Positions 16,989 to 33,600 of a DNA stretch of 64,000 bases are shown here, one piece after another. The stretch is from positions 10,809,563 to 10,873,562 of the forward strand of contig JAJEKV010000014.1 of the NCBI GenBank assembly GCA_021234155.1, in the 5' to 3' direction. The notes beneath the pieces were generated by a model. It searched no databases. It saw nothing but the letters and a program-made list of their open reading frames with translations, and was not told the origin of the DNA. How positions within the stretch are numbered: position 1 is the first letter of the stretch; every line of letters begins with the position of its first letter. The DNA is from Isoetes taiwanensis. Lineage: Eukaryota > Streptophyta > Lycopodiopsida > Isoetales > Isoetaceae. The translations under genes and the position numbers were made by a program.

Positions 16989-19900
16989 TCAAATTTTTTT
17001 GCAGTAAGAACGAAGAGCTTGAAGCCGCAAAATTGCTTCTGTTTTCAGCTCTGAAATAGGTCCGGGTGGAACGCCCTCATACTCCAGCACTGCAAAATTG
17101 TTTATCACATAAATGGTCATTATATTATAAGCTAAAAACTATGAACAGCTGCAGATTGTCAAAAGCTTTTCCAGTCACAAAATATGCCATTAACACCAAA
17201 AACTCGTCTCTCTACTCCCCAGTATTTACATGTTAGAGCTTGTTGATAGTGACTAAGGAGTTTGAGAAATTACTAAAGCTTGCAGATACTGATCCCCATA
17301 AAGCTGCTGAGAGCAAGTCCTTGGTTTTCCACCATCCTGCCAAAAATCCACCACAAAAGTATTTCCACAGCCTGTAGGATCCATAACTCCTTTCTTCTCA
17401 GAAATTCCATATGCTTGTGTCCTTCCAAACACAGGAAATTGAAAAATAGTATGATAAGCAGGCACCTCCCATCTTTCTCCATTAATTGCGCTGGGAAAAT
17501 ACACAAAAATCAAATACAAGATATAATGGCCAACAAATATTCAAATTGGTAAGTAAAATGCATATAAGCTGTTATGCTTGCCTGTGTGCAATGCAACCCA
17601 GCTCCCCCCTTCTTAAGACCACGATCTACAACAGAAACAACATAAGAAACTATGACCAAGATACATTTCACCAACAACATTGACAACATAAAATCTACAT
17701 TTACACGTGCCACAACTTTTATTGCATATGCCTGATTTATAAGAAATTTAATTGAACTGGTCCCACAGTACAGGGCTGGAAATGAAAGGAAATAACTGTA
17801 CCTGTTTTGCTACATTCCCGTGTTCAATATGAGCAATTTCAGATTACATGTATCTTATCCTCAGATTTCTATTTATATGCAATGATTATCAAATTATTGT
17901 TGAGCACCTCGGCACCAAGCTCAAGCAGTCGATCAATAAGTTCTCCAGGTTGCCCAGGACCAACCAAAGAAGAAGCTTCCTTCTCATTAGGTGAAAAAAT
18001 ATGTCCTGCTGAAACAAGTGATCTGCACAAAACTTATATCACATAGGCATATTGTGCGACATAGATCAAGCTGTACATACATTTAATTCAAGGCTGTTTG
18101 TCATGTGGTCATGTTCCAATTCTTTCACCTTTTTGTGGAGACAAATAAAATGTACTAGCCCCATGTTGAGACATGACAGCTTTCCATACAATAAAATGGC
18201 TGACTTATGACAAGCTATTGTGTTGGACATCATTGGTTTTTTTTTTAAACATACGAATGCCTGCACAGGTAATGCTTTGAACAACACTCAACAACTTACC
18301 TCGTTACTTAACAACTTACCTCAGTTCAGAATGTGTAACAATCTCCAATGCATGTGTGTATACCTCTACACTTACAATCTCAGCACCTGTTTTACGAAGA
18401 GATTTTATGAATTCAACATCTCTTCCACTAGGATGCACGCAAACATGGTATGTTTTGGACAACCTGTTCCGTCAGAAAATGTTAAACATCCAGATAATGT
18501 TCAGATTGAATAACCATTGTCCAATTACATCCTGGACTTTAACGTTAGGTGGCATCTCTAAGAAAACTTCTTATACCAAAGTTAATCCTTTTTTTAAAAT
18601 CTACTTATCTTGATATAATCTTATATGGTTACTTTCCATCTCTCAGCTATTGATATTTATTATTGATCCATCTTTTTTGGTTCCTCTTAAGTTGACGCCA
18701 AGCATATTTCTAAATGATTTATAGAGACTTCACCGATATGGTGTTGGAAGATCATTGAGTGATGGCCGCAGCATTCCTAATAAATCGTCTTCAACATTTA
18801 TCCTCCATACCTGAAGATTAGCAACAATTTTATAGATCATTTATCCAGAATAACTCAATAAACAAACTTCGAATACTACAAAGACTCGCAACCGAAAAAT
18901 GTAGCTTCACTTATATCCAGTTTTGGCCTCTAAATTGGTATGGTTAATAGATACTTTAGGCAACGCTCTCTTTCTAGCAAAATGCTGCCAAATGTAGATT
19001 CCATAAGGGACATAGATAGATGAGCACTTTGCCATGCACAAAACATTTGGCTTTTCCAGGAAAATGTGCTGCTGAATTGTGATTCCTCCCAAAAGGATGT
19101 GATTATACAGAAAAACTATTTCTTTAATATTAATGAGGATGGTTTATCCAACATTGAGAATACTTAACTATCTAATTAGCAAGAGACTGTCAGCTTCAGA
19201 TTAGGCAGCCCATGCAGCTAGATCTATGTTTGATTAAAGAGGATGAAAATTGTATTATTGATTGAAGAACGCTTCATTTTCACATACCAATTGTTTTATG
19301 AAAAATGAAAGTGCTATTACGTCATTTTCATGAGGCTACACCCCTCCAAATCATCAGATTTGAGAATCAGAAATGTGTGTCACTGCCACCGTAGAAGATA
19401 TTGGTTCTAGGAAAGAGAGATGAAGGCCACCAATGCTCATCAGCTTTCTTGATAAGGGAGACAAAAAAAGAGCGTAAAGGAATTTTGCCAGGTTACAAAC
19501 TGACTTGCTGTATATTTCTCAGTTTGATTCAAAAGGCAAATACAATTTATTCACTGGATCACAAGCAGAAGTAGCATGTCATTTTGTTAGCCTCAGGGGC
19601 TTGTGTTTGGGGGTCACAGCTCAAATATTGAGGCATGGTTATACACTCGGGTGGGCAGCTCAAAATTACAGGTTGATTGTCGCTTCACTTCATAGGTTCT
19701 TTTGGCATTCTCGATTTGGGCAAGGCAGTAGAAGTTTGCCAAACTTACCAAAGTTGCAATCTTTGGACTGTACATACTATGCCCTATCATATCAACCTCC
19801 TATGCAACAGAATAACCTAAGAAACGCAAGGCTAGAGATCACAGTATGCTATCTGATTGAGCCGATCACTGAGGTCGCCATTACCTTATTCTCACCATTA

Positions 19901-21245
19901 AGAGAAGGTTGAGAAAGTGAATAACTACCATGTGACTTGGTAATGGAAAGCAAAACAAATTTGTTTCGAAATTTATTTATTTCCATGCTGTCATAATCAG
20001 GCCCCTGATACTTACCATCCTTCATGAAGTGGATAATTCAAGAGAGAGAACCATTTCACAACAAAACCCTCCTGTCTTTTATTGGATGGATAACCTATAA
20101 CTATGTACTTTATATCCAATTCCCTTTTTTTAAGCTTTTTATTGGCTCTGCTGCATACCCTAGACAATAAAATCCCATATGTCTTCCACATTAGGTTCAT
20201 CCAAAAGTGATTTATATAGAGTCTCTTTGTTAGATCTAGTATCACATTCTTATCTCTATATGTTCAAGCTCACTTTATCAGTCCTCGTGTGCAACAGATC
20301 CATATACCTGGGTCCTGGCTCCATCATCTTCCAAGATCTGGGGTGATAAGCACAGACGTGTTAAGACAAACTTGATATGCCACATAACCAGTAGTAATAG
20401 GAAGATATACATATAAGCCAAGCAATTACCTGCCAAGCACGCAGAGTGGGCAATGGCCAAACTAAAAGACCTGAAACATCGATTTCCATCTGCTTGAGCC
20501 AATCATGGCACAAATCTGGAAAATCTGAACCGATACCAGCAGCCAAGCCAACCCTGCATGTAAAACCATACTTGTTTTAAAGCCCACCAGACTCATAAAT
20601 ATTGTCCTGGCCTATGACAATATACAGAGTCCAACAATAATTCAATTTAATGAACTAGCAAGGGAGCAAACAAGAGTTCTTAGTGTCCACTACAGAAGAG
20701 CATGCCATTCATGATCCTCCAACAAAACCAATACTTGGTGGGAGGTGATGAAGGTAAATTACATTTCCAAGTTGAATATCTGCTTTCATAACTGTGAGAA
20801 ATTGCTCGAGCACTAGAGTAGTATCAGTTCATTCTTAACTTGCCCACTAAGGAAACACACGTAAGTCACCAATTCAGGCGCAGTGCCATCGAGCGCATAT
20901 GCCTCTCTCCTAGCATGAGCATTGGACACAGCACATAACAGAAAAACCAAACTAGAAAAAAAGAGCTTGTCAAATTTGACATTTCAAATCGAGAACTTAC
21001 TTTTCATGCGTTGAAAGCCAGATTCGGGCACCAAATGCAGTTTGTGGACCTGTTAACAGTGCAAGAAAGCTGATTATTGCTGTACACTGGCAAGGCTCAT
21101 AGTTGGCTAGCTCCATATATAAGTGGTATACATAGAGACAACACACAGGGAAAGACATACCTCCGCCACCAAGGCATGCCATGGCCGTATGACCATCAGG
21201 ATAAACAATGTCATCTATAATAACGGTGAATGTGACTAAATCCAT
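16989..21245 (-). CDS. PfkB-family (Mak32-like) sugar kinase homologue, copy 2; best preserved
   Basis: Exons in coding order are 21245-21161, 21049-21001, 20553-20430, 20337-20308, 18810-18734, 18463-18320, 18022-17908, 17625-17582, 17490-17274 and 17089-16989. Lengths are 85, 49, 124, 30, 77, 144, 115, 44, 217 and 101 nt. Only exon 9 departs from the reading-frame expectation: one A is missing in a run at about 17355, just inside the Asn-Thr-Phe of the PfkB signature, where copy 3 has the extra A. All other joins keep frame. This copy also has the intact exon 6 (SLRKTGAEIVSVEVYTH) that is broken in copies 1 and 3. The GC donor of intron 8 is kept. If the single-base loss is a homopolymer error, this copy encodes the full 328-residue protein. 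Substrate and function are unknown; the subfamily is named for yeast Mak32, needed for maintenance of a dsRNA replicon. Confidence 0.88.
20012..20245 (-). pseudogene. Possible copia pol remnant in intron 4 (copy 2)
   Basis: An open frame of 77 residues inside the intron containing ANKKLKKRELDIKYIVIGYP. This resembles the segment after the copia integrase core. It is open only in this copy; the other copies have extra bases in T and A runs. The resemblance is short, so it may be coincidental. Confidence 0.35.
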
Positions 21246-21563
21246 AGCAATGTTAAAGACAAGCGTAAGCTTTCAACTGAGGCGCTGATAAGTGAAGCTG
21301 CAGTTTCCGTCGACGATCTTTGGGCATGACCTTATTTACGCGGCACTTTTAGACCAACAACCATGCTTTGTTTGGGCATATTTCATTACCTAGACAAAGA
21401 CAACATGGAAGATGGGTCGCCGGAATCATCCTGGTGCTGCCATGTGGCAGTCCCCTACACTCCGGAATGGAAAGAGGGGCTGCCATTCCGCTCAGCCGGT
21501 GAAGATCAAGATCAAGCCGGTGCAATCAGGAACAAGAATCGGTAAAAAAAACGCAGCTCCCAT

Positions 21564-21706
21564 CTTCCATGTTGTGGGGGGAAGCAAATCGGTCCCCCCT
21601 TCCGCAGTGGGCAGGGGACTCGCTCCCGGCTGTCGCCGGTCGCGAGGCTCCCCCTGTCCACTGCGGAAGGGGGTCCCGATTTGCTTCCCCCCATACAACA
21701 TGGAAG
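21564..21706. repeat. Long GC-rich foldback upstream of kinase gene (copy 2)
   Basis: Inverted repeat equivalent to 7975-8113. The arms match slightly better here, because both have the run of six G or C that is shorter on one side in copy 1. Confidence 0.85.
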
Positions 21707-22499
21707 TTGGTCGGCATTTTTTTGTCTTGAGGTTTAATCTGGTGGTGCCACGTGGCATTCGCGACAACTCGGAATGGAAGTTGGCTACATGATTCCATAA
21801 ACAATTTTTGCAGGTTATACAGGTCATTCCTTCCCCTGTTTTTTCCTTGTTTGTGCAAGGAAAAATTCGCTGAAAAGACATTACAAATCCCCATTGTCCT
21901 AGCAGTGAAGAGGGCAGAACTGTCTTTTTTTCTAGATGCAGCTAAGCACTGTTCAATTTAAGGCAGACGAAAGAAAAAATCTTACGACAACAAAGAGCTT
22001 TACATGTGCAAACCGTAGGACTAAACCATAGTTGAACTCAAAGGGCAGAGATGTAAATAAAGAAGCTGAAATTCAGGAAGACTCCCAAATCGTCAAGTAT
22101 GCACAGCCCTTGTAAACAAGCTTCTTGCATCCAAACAAAAGCGATCAGTTAATCGCTCTGTATAAATCTTAAGGAAAAAGGAAGGAGGAACAACATGGAA
22201 TGTGGTTCCCAATTTTTGGCTGAAAGTGAATCATATATTGTTGGGAAAAGGGGAATCTAGGTTTAGGGTCAAAATCATGTCATCCTTAGGGTTTTAGGTC
22301 CAAATCGTGTTATTTAAGAATTCATCCTTATTGGGAGAGTGAAGCTTGCTAATAATTTTTGGTTGGCGACTCTTACCATGCGCCTGGAGCACAATTAAAA
22401 AGTTCAAGTTGATCTTAGTCGCTTGGTGAGAGTCGCAAGCATTTAATTAAAGTTTCATGATTCTTTCCTATCTGGCGCCTTGCCACAAGCTCTCTCTAG

Positions 22500-23180
22500 A
22501 TTTTTTCTTTTTCTTTTTTTTTTTTTTTTTTTTTTTGATCTGATGACAAGCTTTATTTACCAATCAAAATTAGAACAACATAAAATGCAAAGACAGGATT
22601 ACAACCCCATCGGACAAACTGATCCAACTGAGCACAACCACCTGTCTATGCATAAGAATGAGTCTGAAGGTAAGTATGTCAATTCAGTACTTTCTTCACT
22701 TGATCAAGAGAAGTACAATTATAAGCCATGACAATTTTATTCTGTGTCCACTGAAGAAGAATCTCATCTGCAATATCCAAGCCCTTTAAGATAAATAGTC
22801 TCCTTCTCTTCCAGATCGACCAAAAAAGCCAGCCACATGTAAGATGAAAAACTCATTTTTTGCCATTTGTGCCATGCATCAGGATAGATAGCGATCAATG
22901 GCTAGATCGAGACGTGCCAAATAGGGTTAACAACCAAGACTATGGTTGCCGAAGCCACTCACACAAGAAAAAAAACCCTTTGCTTACATAAAGGACATAG
23001 CTCTGAAAGCCGATTATCAATTTTATGGACCAGCCCGTCGACTTTGCGGCATCTATGGATCTCTCTCCAGAATTTAGCTTCCTTACACCCTTCTCTCTCT
23101 ACTCTTCCTTCCTTAAACTCTTCTGCCACTATTCTCTATAGCTTTTGGCTACTTTCTCTCTCTAGATCCCCAAGTTACCT
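22500..23180 (-). mobile_element. LINE 3' end with poly(A), copy 2
   Basis: Same as 8908-9560, with a longer T run (about 22500-22536). The complement retains NKIVMAYNCTSLDQVKKVL followed by a stop. Confidence 0.55.
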
Positions 23181-23755
23181 ATAACAGGTCACTCAAAACG
23201 CACAAATAGGACTTTTAAACAATTTGTTGAGGCCAAATACCTTGGATATGAGGGTGGGCGTGGGGCAAGTGGATTTTTTTTTTCCCTGGGAGGGAGGGGG
23301 TGCATGGGGGAGTGGGTGCGTATGCGTGCATGTGATTTGTGATTTGTTTGGAGATTAAAATATCCAGAAATAATAAAATAAGTGCTATTTGTCTCTTTCT
23401 AGCTAGGTTCTAGTTTTTCCTGCTACTTTAATCGCATCTTAAAAGAATTTCTATAGTAGCATGATCCGACCTTCCACGCATAGGGTTGAATTCCCACAAA
23501 CCCCCCTGTGTCAACCACCAAAAGTGGGCATCATTAATGCTTGATTACCGCTCTTCTAGTATTTTCTTGACTTACAATCGCCTTGAATACATCTAGTCTT
23601 ACATCCCCTTTCCACTCCCTTCGCCTTGTCATAGACTCCATTTCCCTAAACAAGATGGGACCATACTGGCAAGATTGACAAGCCTGCACTGAGAGCAGGC
23701 AAAACCAGACGCAGCATGCTTGGCAAGGCAGGTCTATGGCCGCCAACTAAATCTC

Positions 23756-25327
23756 TGTGACGGCCCCAGCTCATATACGATGCCCCGATCGTATACAAAC
23801 TGGAGATCATCCCTCAAACCAGCATCTGCTCGCTGACATGAGGCCGTCCACCTAACATCGGGCCCTTGATGGTGGCCAAGAACCCGACGGGGAAGAATGG
23901 ACGTGTCATTCATTTCGTCTCCCTCGGGATCGACCTAGCTGCGAAAGCGTAAACAAAACATGAGCACATGACATCCATCAACAATAACATACCCACCTCG
24001 AAGGGTGGTCCACCATATCACAGTAGCTGCAACAACACATCAGTACATCAACATAACATGGGGAAATCCTACCCAGGCTCAGACTCATGGGGAAAGACTG
24101 ACGGCTTGGGGTCTCCAGGTAGCAATGCGCATGCAAATTCATGGCAAATGGATTTGGCCGGCATAGGAACATGGTCGCTGGGTAGTCCACTCCATCCGCC
24201 CCCTCCACATTGCATACTTTGCGGATAGGTGAAAAGTATTGGAGCCCCACCAGAGTAGCACGGGTGAATAGCCGAGGGGGCTATCGCTCTTGGGTTGCAT
24301 CTCCCCCCGATGAGGCGGGGGGGATCACCCCCTCCGGAAGGTTCATGCCAATCACAGGCGAGCTAGAGAGCCACTGCTCGTATTCGACTTCAACTCACTG
24401 GAAGGTGACGCATCACCCCACGAGTGTCGAGCCCATGCCTTGCCTGCACGCAGTGACAAGCCATTAGGCCTAGCTCACAGCGTTCCCCGGCCGTCGTTAC
24501 GCGCCAGCGGGATCAACCGTGATTAGACATGCCCTCCCTTGTCAGCCGGTCTAGCTCCGCCACCCACAGCCAGGCGGGCTCTTATGCCCCGAAGCCGCGT
24601 GGTTGGGAATTAATGGGCTAAAACTAGGATCATACAACTACTTGGGCTCTGGGTCTCTACCCCCCTTCCCAATACACAAGAGTGGCGCATAGAATGTCAA
24701 AACATCATCACAATAGAACTGAAAATAATAGAATACATCTATTCTAATCTACCTAATCATACATGGTTAGGTTCCTTTTGTTAGTGTCTATCATTCTTAG
24801 GGTTTTGTAGGAGTAAGCCTATAGCTAAGAATGGATGCTAAACCCATGAAGAGGCGATAACTCGGATCTACCTATTGAATCAACCACCCACCCGCATCTT
24901 GGCTGGCTCCCACTCCTCTGAAAGCGTCCATGCTGCTGATCTCGGGTCTGCTGATCTTGGATCGAGCTGCAACCTGGGAGATCCGACTTCTATGCTCCCG
25001 CTTTCGGAAATGCATCCTCTCTTTGCTCCAATCCGAGACTTTCGGGCCGAACCTGAAAGGGTTTCCCTTTTAGGGTTTATGCCCCTTTATCCCCACAATT
25101 TAGGGGCTGGTCCCTTTTGGTCAATGGGTCATTGCCACGTGGCAAAAGGATTATATTCACATGTTGCTTTAACATGTGCAATATAATGGTTCCTGAGGTC
25201 ATACCCTAGGGTACTACCCCCTTTACGATTCGCCCGTGTACATGTCGCCCGAAGTCGACATGTACTGAGTGACGGTCGATTATAATATACGATGTTCATA
25301 CCGGTATGTTATCTTTGGAACGTCACA
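23756..25327 (-). mobile_element. LTR of the 37380-57749 retrotransposon family, copy 2
   Basis: Starts TGTGACGGCC directly after ATCTC and ends CGTCACA. This is the clearest copy of the left terminus, and the preceding ATCTC matches the five bases after the right LTR at 57750-57754. The polypurine tract (complement AAGGTGGGAGAA) follows. Confidence 0.85.
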
Positions 25328-25651
25328 TTCTCCCACCTTTGAATTGATCTTTGTCCCGCGGATCGAGTCTCCACCTTGGGCTCTTCACGTCACGCAACCA
25401 ACTTGATGCATACAAATTTATTACTATTATACTCACAATTATTAGAATTGCTCTAAGGTAATATTTTTAAAACATTACTAGGACATTGCGTTATCCCAAT
25501 AACTTATCAATTCATAACTCTATTAAAGCAAGGTAATTACTAACCTTACTTAATACAGCATTTAAGTTTATCAGTTTATCAATTTCATACAAAATTTACA
25601 CTTCCAAGGTACTGTTCATCCCTTGCAACACGTTATAACAAAATTTGTATT

Positions 25652-27234
25652 CACAACAAGAGAATGGACATTTAGCGACGTGGGCTTGCGACGTCAATGC
25701 GACGTCACGCCGCGAACCTGCGTCGCGTCGCGACGTCTCGTCGCGACGTCGACAACGTGGCGTGGCGGTCCGTCATGCCAGGTGGACGCTTGCGCCAGGT
25801 GGACGACAGGTGTCACGCGTGAGACGTGACGTCGCGTGAGACGTGACGTCGCGCGTGACGTCTGCTGGACGTCTAGTGTACTTTGTTCTTTTTGGAGAAC
25901 AAGGGTGGTCTTCTGGCCACGAAAGTTGGTCCCCAGGGTAATGTCGATATTCTGAGTCTATTGGAAGAGCCAAATCATGGTTTTGAAGAGGGGAAATTGC
26001 TCGTCCATCGCCAGGGCCTTCGTAAGAGAACTTTTGTGGCAGCATGTGAGCTCTGGAAGACTCGGAGCTATTTCATCGTGCACCAACACTGCATATCCTA
26101 GTGAAATGTTTTTCTCATGTCCGCATGCCGCACGCGTTGCATCGCTTGTCAAAATTCCACCTTTTTCGATCACGAATTTTTTTAGTTATGCGTTCTTTTT
26201 GCATTCTGCTTCATAAATTCGTAATTAATGCATGGTATGGAATTAAATTCTGATTTTTTGTCGGTGGCTTCCTAGGTCATCCCCATCATACGAGGCAAAT
26301 TTTTAGAATTTTTTCTGATAAAGTTCGATCAAATAGGTAGCATTGGAACGGTCTAGGCACTGTTGTTGGGCAATAGCAAGACATTCATAAATTCAAATTA
26401 ATGCATAGTAAGGAATTAATTAATGCATAGCGAGATTCGGCGACCACCTCCTAGGCCAATTGACTACGAAAGTGTGTTGGACATGAGATAGTTTGACGCT
26501 TCCTCGAGAAGGGGTGGTCTTACGCCACGAAACTTGGTCCCCGGGGCAATGTCGGCGTTCCGAGTCCATTGGCGAGCGAATCACGATTCCGAGAGGGGAA
26601 GTTGCCCGTCCGTCGCCGGGGCCTTCGGGAGAGGACTTTTAGGGCAAGCCGCTTCGGATGGTTTTAGGGTCCGTGCTCACGGCGTCAACACCCCCCTCGT
26701 CAAGACACGGCGCAAGGTCCTAGTTGAATCGACAAGGATAGAGCCTCAAAATGTAAACCCTATGAGTTGCCGTGGTTCTAGCGGGGTTTGCGTTTTGGGT
26801 GCCGAAGTTTTGGTCTTTTGCACTTGGGACTTGGCCGATAAGATGCGATTGAGAACGAAAGCAAAGGGAACCGGCGGAATGGAGTTTGGAGTCAGTACTC
26901 TCCCGTTGTGGCGGTTAGAAGTAAAGGGCGACTTTTGCAAAAGTAGCAAGACATTCATAAATTTGTAATTAATGCATAGTACGGAATTAAATTCTGATTT
27001 TTTGTCGTGAGGCTTCCTTAGTCATCGCCAACATACTGAGGCCGGTTTTCAAAATTTCCTGACAAGGTTTAGATCAAAGTGTTTGCATTAGAGCGGTCCG
27101 GGCAGCTTTGTTGTTGGGCGGTAGAAATGGCACACTTGCCCAAGTCAAACAAGGCCAGGGACCTTGCAAGGCCGCCTCATTAGAGGGGAGAGTCCGAACC
27201 CCAAGAGGCGAGCCCCAAAAAATTTCCCGAGGTA
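25652..27234 (+). mobile_element. CACTA transposon 5' end, truncated (copy 2)
   Basis: CACAACAAGAGAATGGAC terminus after ATT, a GCGACGTC-rich subterminal region (25680-25870), the diverged satellite unit and part of one full unit. It is cut at the same CCCGAGGTA point as copy 1. The identical junction in both copies shows that the CACTA/gypsy join existed before at least one of the duplications, or that it is the same DNA assembled twice. Confidence 0.8.
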
Positions 27235-29631
<2,397 letters not shown>

Positions 29632-30611
29632 AACAGAGTTAGAGAGAGAAAAGATGGCGATTTTCCATCACAAAAGTTTGAAAAAATAAAATTGGCCTAA
29701 GTATCTCCAATATATCAAAGATTTGAAGTGCACTTGCCATTTTGACATCACTTTATCCACCTCACCAAAAAATATACCACATCATTGCTACCCCCCGCCC
29801 TCTAGCCTAGTCATCCATTTTTGCCAAACCCTATTGGGCGTGTGGGGTGGCAACAGACCAGAATCCACATGGAGATAGCACATGTAATTGAAAATAATCA
29901 TGGGATCGCTTATTTATACCTTGGGCATTTTTTTGGATTCGAGCCTGTGGGATATATCGCCAGAAATTCAAGAACCCTAAATCTTTGAATGCCAAGAACC
30001 GAGCTTTTGGGTTGGACTCCACACCTAATCATAGCCCCAAGGCCCCAAACCATCTAAATCATCCCAAGAAACCTTCACATTGACAAAAAGACTGCAAAAG
30101 AACAGACCGCAATAGGGAAAAATTAAAAGGGGATTTGATCTCGGTGAAAGGCAGATCCTGCCCCGCGACCATCAGTGCATAATGCAAAAAAAATCCATAG
30201 TTGTTTGTTGCCGTATAGTCATAGTCGTTTGTTGCCCTTTCTTGCCCATGCTTTTGTTATTTTTGACAATTCGCAATTTATTTAAATGCAATTTTAGCCA
30301 TGCACTAAAAACTTGGCATCTCAAAACATCTTTCTTTTTTCTGTTTTAAAACTAATGAAACAAAGCCATCCAAAAAAAACTCCAAAATAGAAACAAGACC
30401 ACTGCTCAAACTGCCTCAAAATACCATTTTCTGTACAATACAATACCCAAATCTTAGTTACAACCATTCAAAGAATACCCTCTCGTAATGTGAAACAAAT
30501 TGTGCAAACTTTATGATAGTAATTTCATTTGAAGCCCTTTTACTAGTTTACATTTTGTGCTTACTACCCTGGTAACATTAGTAAAATTTGAATAAATAAG
30601 CAAGCTGATAA

Positions 30612-33600
30612 TCAAATTTTTTTGCAGTAAGAACGAAGAGCTTGAAGCCGCAAAATTGCTTCTGTTTTCAGCTCTGAAATAGGTCCGGGTGGAACGCCCT
30701 CATACTCCAGCACTGCAAAATTGTTTATCACATAAATGGTCATTATATTATAAGCTAAAAACTATGAACAGCTGCAGATTGTCAAAAGCTTTTCCAGTCA
30801 CAAAATATGCCATTAACACCAAAAACTCGTCTCTCTACTCCCCAGTATTTACATGTTAGAGCTTGTTGATAGTGACTAAGGAGTTTGAGAAATTACTAAA
30901 GCTTGCAGATACTGATCCCCATAAAGCTGCTGAGAGCAAGTCCTTGGTTTTCCACCATCCTGCCAAAAATCCACCACAAAAAGTATTTCCACAGCCTGTA
31001 GGATCCATAACTCCTTTCTTCTCAGAAATTCCATATGCTTGTGTCCTTCCAAACACAGGAAATTGAAAAATAGTATGATAAGCAGGCACCTCCCATCTTT
31101 CTCCATTAATTGCGCTGGGAAAATACACAAAAATCAAATACAAGATATAATGGCCAACAAATATTCAAATTGGTAAGTAAAATGCATATAAGCTGTTATG
31201 CTTGCCTGTGTGCAATGCAACCCAGCTCCCCCCTTCTTAAGACCACGATCTACAACAGAAACAACATAAGAAACTATGACCAAGATACATTTCACCAACA
31301 ACATTGACAACATAAAATCTACATTTACACGTGCCACAACTTTTATTGCATATGCCTGATTTATAAGAAATTTAATTGAACTGGTCCCACAGTACAGGGC
31401 TGGAAATGAAAGGAAATAACTGTACCTGTTTTGCTACATTCCCGTGTTCAATATGAGCAATTTCAGATTACATGTATCTTATCCTCAGATTTCTATTTAT
31501 ATGCAATGATTATCAAATTATTGTTGAGCACCTCGGCACCAAGCTCAAGCAGTCGATCAATAAGTTCTCCAGGTTGCCCAGGACCAACCAAAGAAGAAGC
31601 TTCCTTCTCATTAGGTGAAAAAATATGTCCTGCTGAAACAAGTGATCTGCACAAAACTTATATCACATAGGCATATTGTGCGACATAGATCAAGCTGTAC
31701 ATACATTTAATTCAAGGCTGTTTGTCATGTGGTCATGTTCCAATTCTTTCACCTTTTTGTGGAGACAAATAAAATGTACTAGCCCCATGTTGAGACATGA
31801 CAGCTTTCCATACAATAAAATGGCTGACTTATGACAAGCTATTGTGTTGACATCATTGGTTTTTTTTAAACATACGAATGCCTGCACAGGTAATGCTTTG
31901 AACAACACTCAACAACTTACCTCGTTACTTAACAACTTACCTCAGTTCAGAATGTGTAACAATCTCCAATGCATGTGTGTATACCTCTACACTTACAATC
32001 TCAGCACCTGTTTTACTGAAGAGATTTTATGAATTCAACATCTCTTCCACTAGGATGCACGCAAACATGGTATGTTTTGGACAACCTGTTCCGTCAGAAA
32101 ATGTTAAACATCCAGATAATGTTCAGATTGAATAACCATTGTCCAATTACATCCTGGACTTTAACGTTAGGTGGCATCTCTAAGAAAACTTCTTATACCA
32201 AAGTTAATCCTTTTTTTTAAAATCTACTTATCTTGATATAATCTTATATGGTTACTTTCCATCTCTCAGCTATTGATATTTATTATTGATCCATCTTTTG
32301 GTTCCTCTTAAGTTGACGCCAAGCATATTTCTAAATGATTTATAGAGACTTCACCGATATGGTGTTGGAAGATCATTGAGTGATGGCCGCAGCTTTCCTA
32401 ATAAATCGTCTTCAACATTTATCCTCCATACCTGAAGATTAGCAACAATTTTATAGATCATTTATCCAGAATAACTCAATAAACAAACTTGAATACTACA
32501 AAGACTGCATAACCTAAAAATGTAGCTTCACTTATATCCAGTTTTGGCCTCTAAATTGGTATGGTTAATAGATACTTTAGGCAACGCTCTCTTTCTAGCA
32601 AAATGCTGCCAAATGTAGATTCCATAAGGGACATAGATAGATGAGCACTTTGCCATGCACAAAACATTTGGCTTTTCCAGGAAAATGTGCTGCTGAATTG
32701 TGATTCCTCCCAAAAGGATGTGATTATACAGAAAAACTATTTCTTTAATATTAATGAGGATGGTTTATCCAACATTGAGAATACTTAACTATCTAATTAG
32801 CAAGAGACTGTCAGCTTCAGATTAGGCAGCCCATGCAGCTAGATCTATGTTTGATTAAAGAGGATGAAAATTGTATTATTGATTGAAGAACGCTTCATTT
32901 TCACATACCAATTGTTTTATGAAAAATGAAAGTGCTATTACGTCATTTTCATGAGGCTACACCCCTCCAAATCATCAGATTTGAGAATCAGAAATGTGTG
33001 TCACTGCCACCGTAGAAGATATTGGTTCTAGGAAAGAGAGATGAAGGCCACCAATGCTCATCAGCTTTCTTGATAAGGGAGACAAAAAAAGAGCGTAAAG
33101 GAATTTTGCCAGGTTACAAACTGACTTGCTGTATATTTCTCAGTTTGATTCAAAAGGCAAATACAATTTATTCACTGGATCACAAGCAGAAGTAGCATGT
33201 CATTTTGTTAGCCTCAGGGGCTTGTGTTTGGGGGTCACAGCTCAAATATTGAGGCATGGTTATACACTCGGTGGGCAGCTCAAAATTACAGGTTGATTGT
33301 CGCTTCACTTCATAGGTTCTTTTGGCATTCTCGATTTGGGCAAGGCAGTAGAAGTTTGCCAAACTTACCAAAGTTGCAATCTTTGGACTGTACATACTAT
33401 GCCCTATCATATCAACCTCCTATGCAACAGAATAACCTAAGAAACGCAAGGCTAGAGATCACAGTATGCTATCTGATTGAGCCGATCACTGAGGTCGCCA
33501 TTACCTTATTCTCACCATTAAGAGAAGGTTGAGAAAGTGAATAACTACCATGTGACTTGGTAATGGAAAGCAAAACAAATTTGTTTCGAAATTTATTTAT